In this document: positions 21,017 to 22,643 of the stretch, piece by piece
Numbering within the stretch: position 1 is the stretch's first letter
How the letters are laid out: each line of letters opens with the position of its first letter
Assembly (NCBI GenBank): GCA_024653905.1
Contig: JANLGZ010000045.1
Coordinates: 1 to 22,643 of the forward strand
Reading direction: 5' to 3'
Source of the DNA: an archaeon
GTDB lineage: Archaea; Iainarchaeota; Iainarchaeia; Iainarchaeales; Iainarchaeaceae
Length of the DNA stretch: 22,643 nucleotides
Notes under the pieces: model-generated
The model's input: only the letters and a program-made list of their open reading frames with translations
Database searches by the model: none
Told to the model about the DNA's origin: nothing
Position numbers and translations under genes: made by a program

Positions 21017-21871
21017 TTCTTCAAACCGTTTTTCCAATTCTTTTGAACTTACTTTTTCATTTTCAGCTAAATAAATTATTTTTTTGTAAAATTTCATTTT
21101 TGGAAGTTCTTCAAAAGCTTCCTTATACTGTTGCTTTAGAGTTCCTTTTTCTGAAATAAAATAATCAGCCAAATACTTAAGTTTGAATTTTTTTTCATTA
21201 TTATCCGTACAATGAATAATACAGGTATGGTAATTTCCTTTTTCTTTCAGCCATTTCGGCGGATCTACATCGCCTAAAGAACAAATAACCAGATTTTCGT
21301 TTTTCAGCAAGTTATCAACCAAATTTTTCTTTAATTTTATACCTTTTCCCTTTACAATCACATGTTTTTTTCCCTCTGCGATTTTCTTAAACCCTGAATC
21401 CAAAAAAACTTGCAACATTTTTTGTTCTAATTCTTTATCGATTTCATCAATCAAAATTGGGCAATTGAATTTTTTGAATAATTCAAAGTTTATACAAAAT
21501 CCTTCCCTTCCTGTTTTTGAAGTGGGGCCATCCACAATAATCAAATCATAATGAGAAGCTAATTTTTCCTTCAAAACATTCACATCATACCAGTAATATT
21601 CATCATATTCCTCTATTGGTGCATGAATGTAATTCACATTTTTATGTTTTCCCACATATCGCGGGTCATGTTCTACAGAATCAACTTTGTACAAATAAGA
21701 AAATATTAGTGAACTTTTTCCAGAACCAATTTCTAATATTTTGCTCCCCACAGGAATATTTTTTCTTACCCAATCAAAAACAGTGTAATGCAAAACGCAT
21801 TTTTTTCTATTATCTTTTTGGCCTTCTTCAATTTCTTTGCTTGCATTTAAGTATTTTTCTTCATTGTTCAT
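21008..21871 (-). CDS. Class I methyltransferase with C-terminal glycosyltransferase-like segment
   Basis: 287 aa. Residues about 25-175 form a SAM-dependent Rossmann methyltransferase: ILEIGSGKSSLIFSYL (45-60) is motif I, VDSVEHDPRYV (63-73) is motif II with acidic SAM ligands, and YDLIIVDGPTSKTGREG (108-124) is motif IV, as in the Methyltransf_24 type. The remaining ~95 residues (NLVICSLGDVDPPKWLKEKG, then NYHTCIIHCTD and KYLADYFISEKGTLKQQYKE) resemble the start of DUF707-type glycosyltransferase-like proteins, including the yy-xxKG-K element. The segment stops at IIYLAENEKVSSKELEKRFE, where that family has its DDD metal motif; here it is AEN. A surface-glycan modification role is plausible but inferred. 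The stop overlaps convergent leuB by 9 nt. Confidence 0.7.
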   Translation of the reverse strand: MNNEEKYLNASKEIEEGQKDNRKKCVLHYTVFDWVRKNIPVGSKILEIGSGKSSLIFSYLYKVDSVEHDPRYVGKHKNVNYIHAPIEEYDEYYWYDVNVLKEKLASHYDLIIVDGPTSKTGREGFCINFELFKKFNCPILIDEIDKELEQKMLQVFLDSGFKKIAEGKKHVIVKGKGIKLKKNLVDNLLKNENLVICSLGDVDPPKWLKEKGNYHTCIIHCTDNNEKKFKLKYLADYFISEKGTLKQQYKEAFEELPKMKFYKKIIYLAENEKVSSKELEKRFEELD

Positions 21872-21891
21872 TTTTTGGCCTCGTTTATTCC

Positions 21892-22086
21892 TTAATTCTG
21901 TTTTTTATGCGGAGTATCCTCTTCCACACTAAATTCCACATCTATTTCATTAGGCCCTTTTCTCTTCCCCTTAGAGGGTCCATAAGCAGGTTTTCCGCTT
22001 AACCAGCTCCAAATGAATTTCAGTATTACTACAGGGACCAGAATAATTAGTAGAATTAAATCAAATAATTTTGCCCAGAAACTCAT
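21892..22086 (-). CDS. Small single-pass membrane protein, 64 aa
   Basis: Unrecognised. The N-terminal half is one hydrophobic helix (FDLILLIILVPVVILKFIW); the C-terminal half is charged and low in complexity (SKGKRKGPNEIDVEFSVEED). This gives a short membrane-anchored protein whose tail side cannot be assigned. TATAAAAA-like sequence (CTCTATAAAAAG on the minus strand, about 22107-22118) at leaderless distance from the ATG supports a real start. The methyltransferase gene begins 20 nt further on and is probably co-transcribed. Confidence 0.6.
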   Translation of the reverse strand: MSFWAKLFDLILLIILVPVVILKFIWSWLSGKPAYGPSKGKRKGPNEIDVEFSVEEDTPHKKQN

Positions 22087-22106
22087 TTTAGAATTATCAA
22101 TGAAAC

Positions 22107-22118
22107 TCTTTTTATAGA
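22107..22118 (-). promoter_or_regulatory. TATA element of the small membrane protein gene
   Basis: On the minus strand CTCTATAAAAAG, about 21-32 nt before the ATG at 22086. It probably drives the membrane protein and methyltransferase genes together. Confidence 0.5.
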
Positions 22119-22135
22119 GTTTTAATATTTTATTT

Positions 22136-22561
22136 TCATTTTTCCTTGATATTATAACAAATCATGGTTCTTGTTTCGGCAACATCTTTTTTTGTTCTTA
22201 GAAAATGAAGCACTAATTGATTGAGCATATCCATATTTTTAACGCTGACCAAAAAAATCAAATCAAAATCACCAGTAACAATAGCCCCTGATTCAACTTC
22301 GGTCCTGATAATAATTTCATCCAAAAGCTTTTCGTGCTGAACTCCAGGCATTGCCTTCACAAGCACATAAGCAACAAGTTCACGGTTCACAAATTTTCTG
22401 TCAACACGTGCGGTGAAGTTAATTGCATTGGCAGCCATTATATTTTTGAGCCGATAATGTATTGTGGTTAGCGGAATTCCTGTTTTTTTTGCTATTTTTT
22501 TTATAGAATCTCTAGAATTTTCCTTTAATGCTTCAATAATCTTCAAATCAATAGAATCCAT
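22136..22561 (-). CDS. Lrp/AsnC family transcriptional regulator
   Basis: 141-aa Lrp/AsnC protein: an N-terminal helix-turn-helix (MDSIDLKIIEALKENSRDSI, KKIAKKTGIPLTTIHYRLKN) and a C-terminal RAM/effector domain (LVAYVLVKAMPG, ESGAIVTGDFDLIFLVSV with the family G-xDl motif). Such regulators sense amino acids, often leucine or other branched-chain residues, and act on amino acid genes, so control of the leu/ilv operon in this window is a reasonable but untested inference. ATG 22561 gives the usual Lrp N-terminus; an upstream TTG at 22579 would add six residues. A TA-rich stretch at about 22581-22597 may be its TATA region. Confidence 0.92.
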   Translation of the reverse strand: MDSIDLKIIEALKENSRDSIKKIAKKTGIPLTTIHYRLKNIMAANAINFTARVDRKFVNRELVAYVLVKAMPGVQHEKLLDEIIIRTEVESGAIVTGDFDLIFLVSVKNMDMLNQLVLHFLRTKKDVAETRTMICYNIKEK

Positions 22562-22643
22562 AGTTGAATGTTTATACAAAAATAATAATAATATTGCTGT
22601 TTTTTTGTAAAATTGTACTATTTTTTCATAGGAACTTTATAAT

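Noticed and set aside
1..22643. CRISPR arrays, tRNA/rRNA genes, insertion sequences or phage modules
   Set aside because: No regularly spaced repeats, cloverleaf-like sequence, transposase or terminal inverted repeats, or phage structural genes were recognised on reading both strands.

Overview
The window is archaeal. It encodes an HMf-type histone, a Hef/XPF helicase-nuclease, a Cgi121-type KEOPS subunit, an archaeal-type CMP kinase, a KaiC/RadA-like ATPase and an Lrp/AsnC regulator. Many genes have a TATA-like element 22-30 nt before the start codon and no Shine-Dalgarno, as expected for leaderless archaeal transcripts; genes inside operons do carry GGAG/GAGGTG-like sites. The DNA is AT-rich. 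Tight packing, many small lysine/arginine-rich orphan proteins and a mixed archaeal/bacterial gene set fit a DPANN-type lineage such as Diapherotrites, but that placement is inference from gene content only.

Layout. 1-950: Cgi121 overlapping a small lipoprotein gene. 950-3780 (minus): hef, then a 92-aa basic protein coupled to it by an ATGA overlap, then a decayed paralogue of that protein. 3860-4450: histone and a 60-aa protein, closed by a hairpin/T-run terminator that can serve both strands. 4510-5800 (minus): KaiC-like ATPase and CMP kinase-like protein. 5830-7340: a divergent pair, a sigma-70-like protein (minus) and a protein with faint ADP-ribosyltransferase resemblance (plus). 7350-8810 (minus): panB and an upstream repeat-bearing protein with a 4-nt overlap. 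8905-9822: ilvE. 9823-14950: an accessory-looking stretch that looks richer in G+C, with a basic orphan, a ~1070-aa secreted LamG-dockerin-PKD-beta-helix protein, a second orphan and a ferric-reductase/MsrQ-like membrane protein.

15042-21016: a compact branched-chain amino acid operon, leuA-ilvB-ilvN-ilvC-leuB, with ATGA-type overlaps or short gaps. With ilvE it covers most steps from pyruvate to valine/leucine, and panB takes the same 2-ketoisovalerate toward pantothenate/CoA. ilvD, leuC and leuD are not in the window. Just before leuA, behind the best TATA box, lies a 21-codon reading frame whose second half is almost entirely leucine and valine codons (7 Leu, 4 Val in 13 codons). It is followed by two mutually exclusive short stems before the leuA ribosome-binding site. 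This looks like an attenuation-type leader peptide of the kind known from bacterial leu/ilv operons, and is the most interesting signal here. A very small membrane peptide is the main alternative.

21008-22561 (minus): a methyltransferase fused to a partial glycosyltransferase-like domain, a small single-pass membrane protein, and an Lrp/AsnC regulator that could control the amino acid genes. No tRNA, rRNA, CRISPR array or insertion sequence was recognised.
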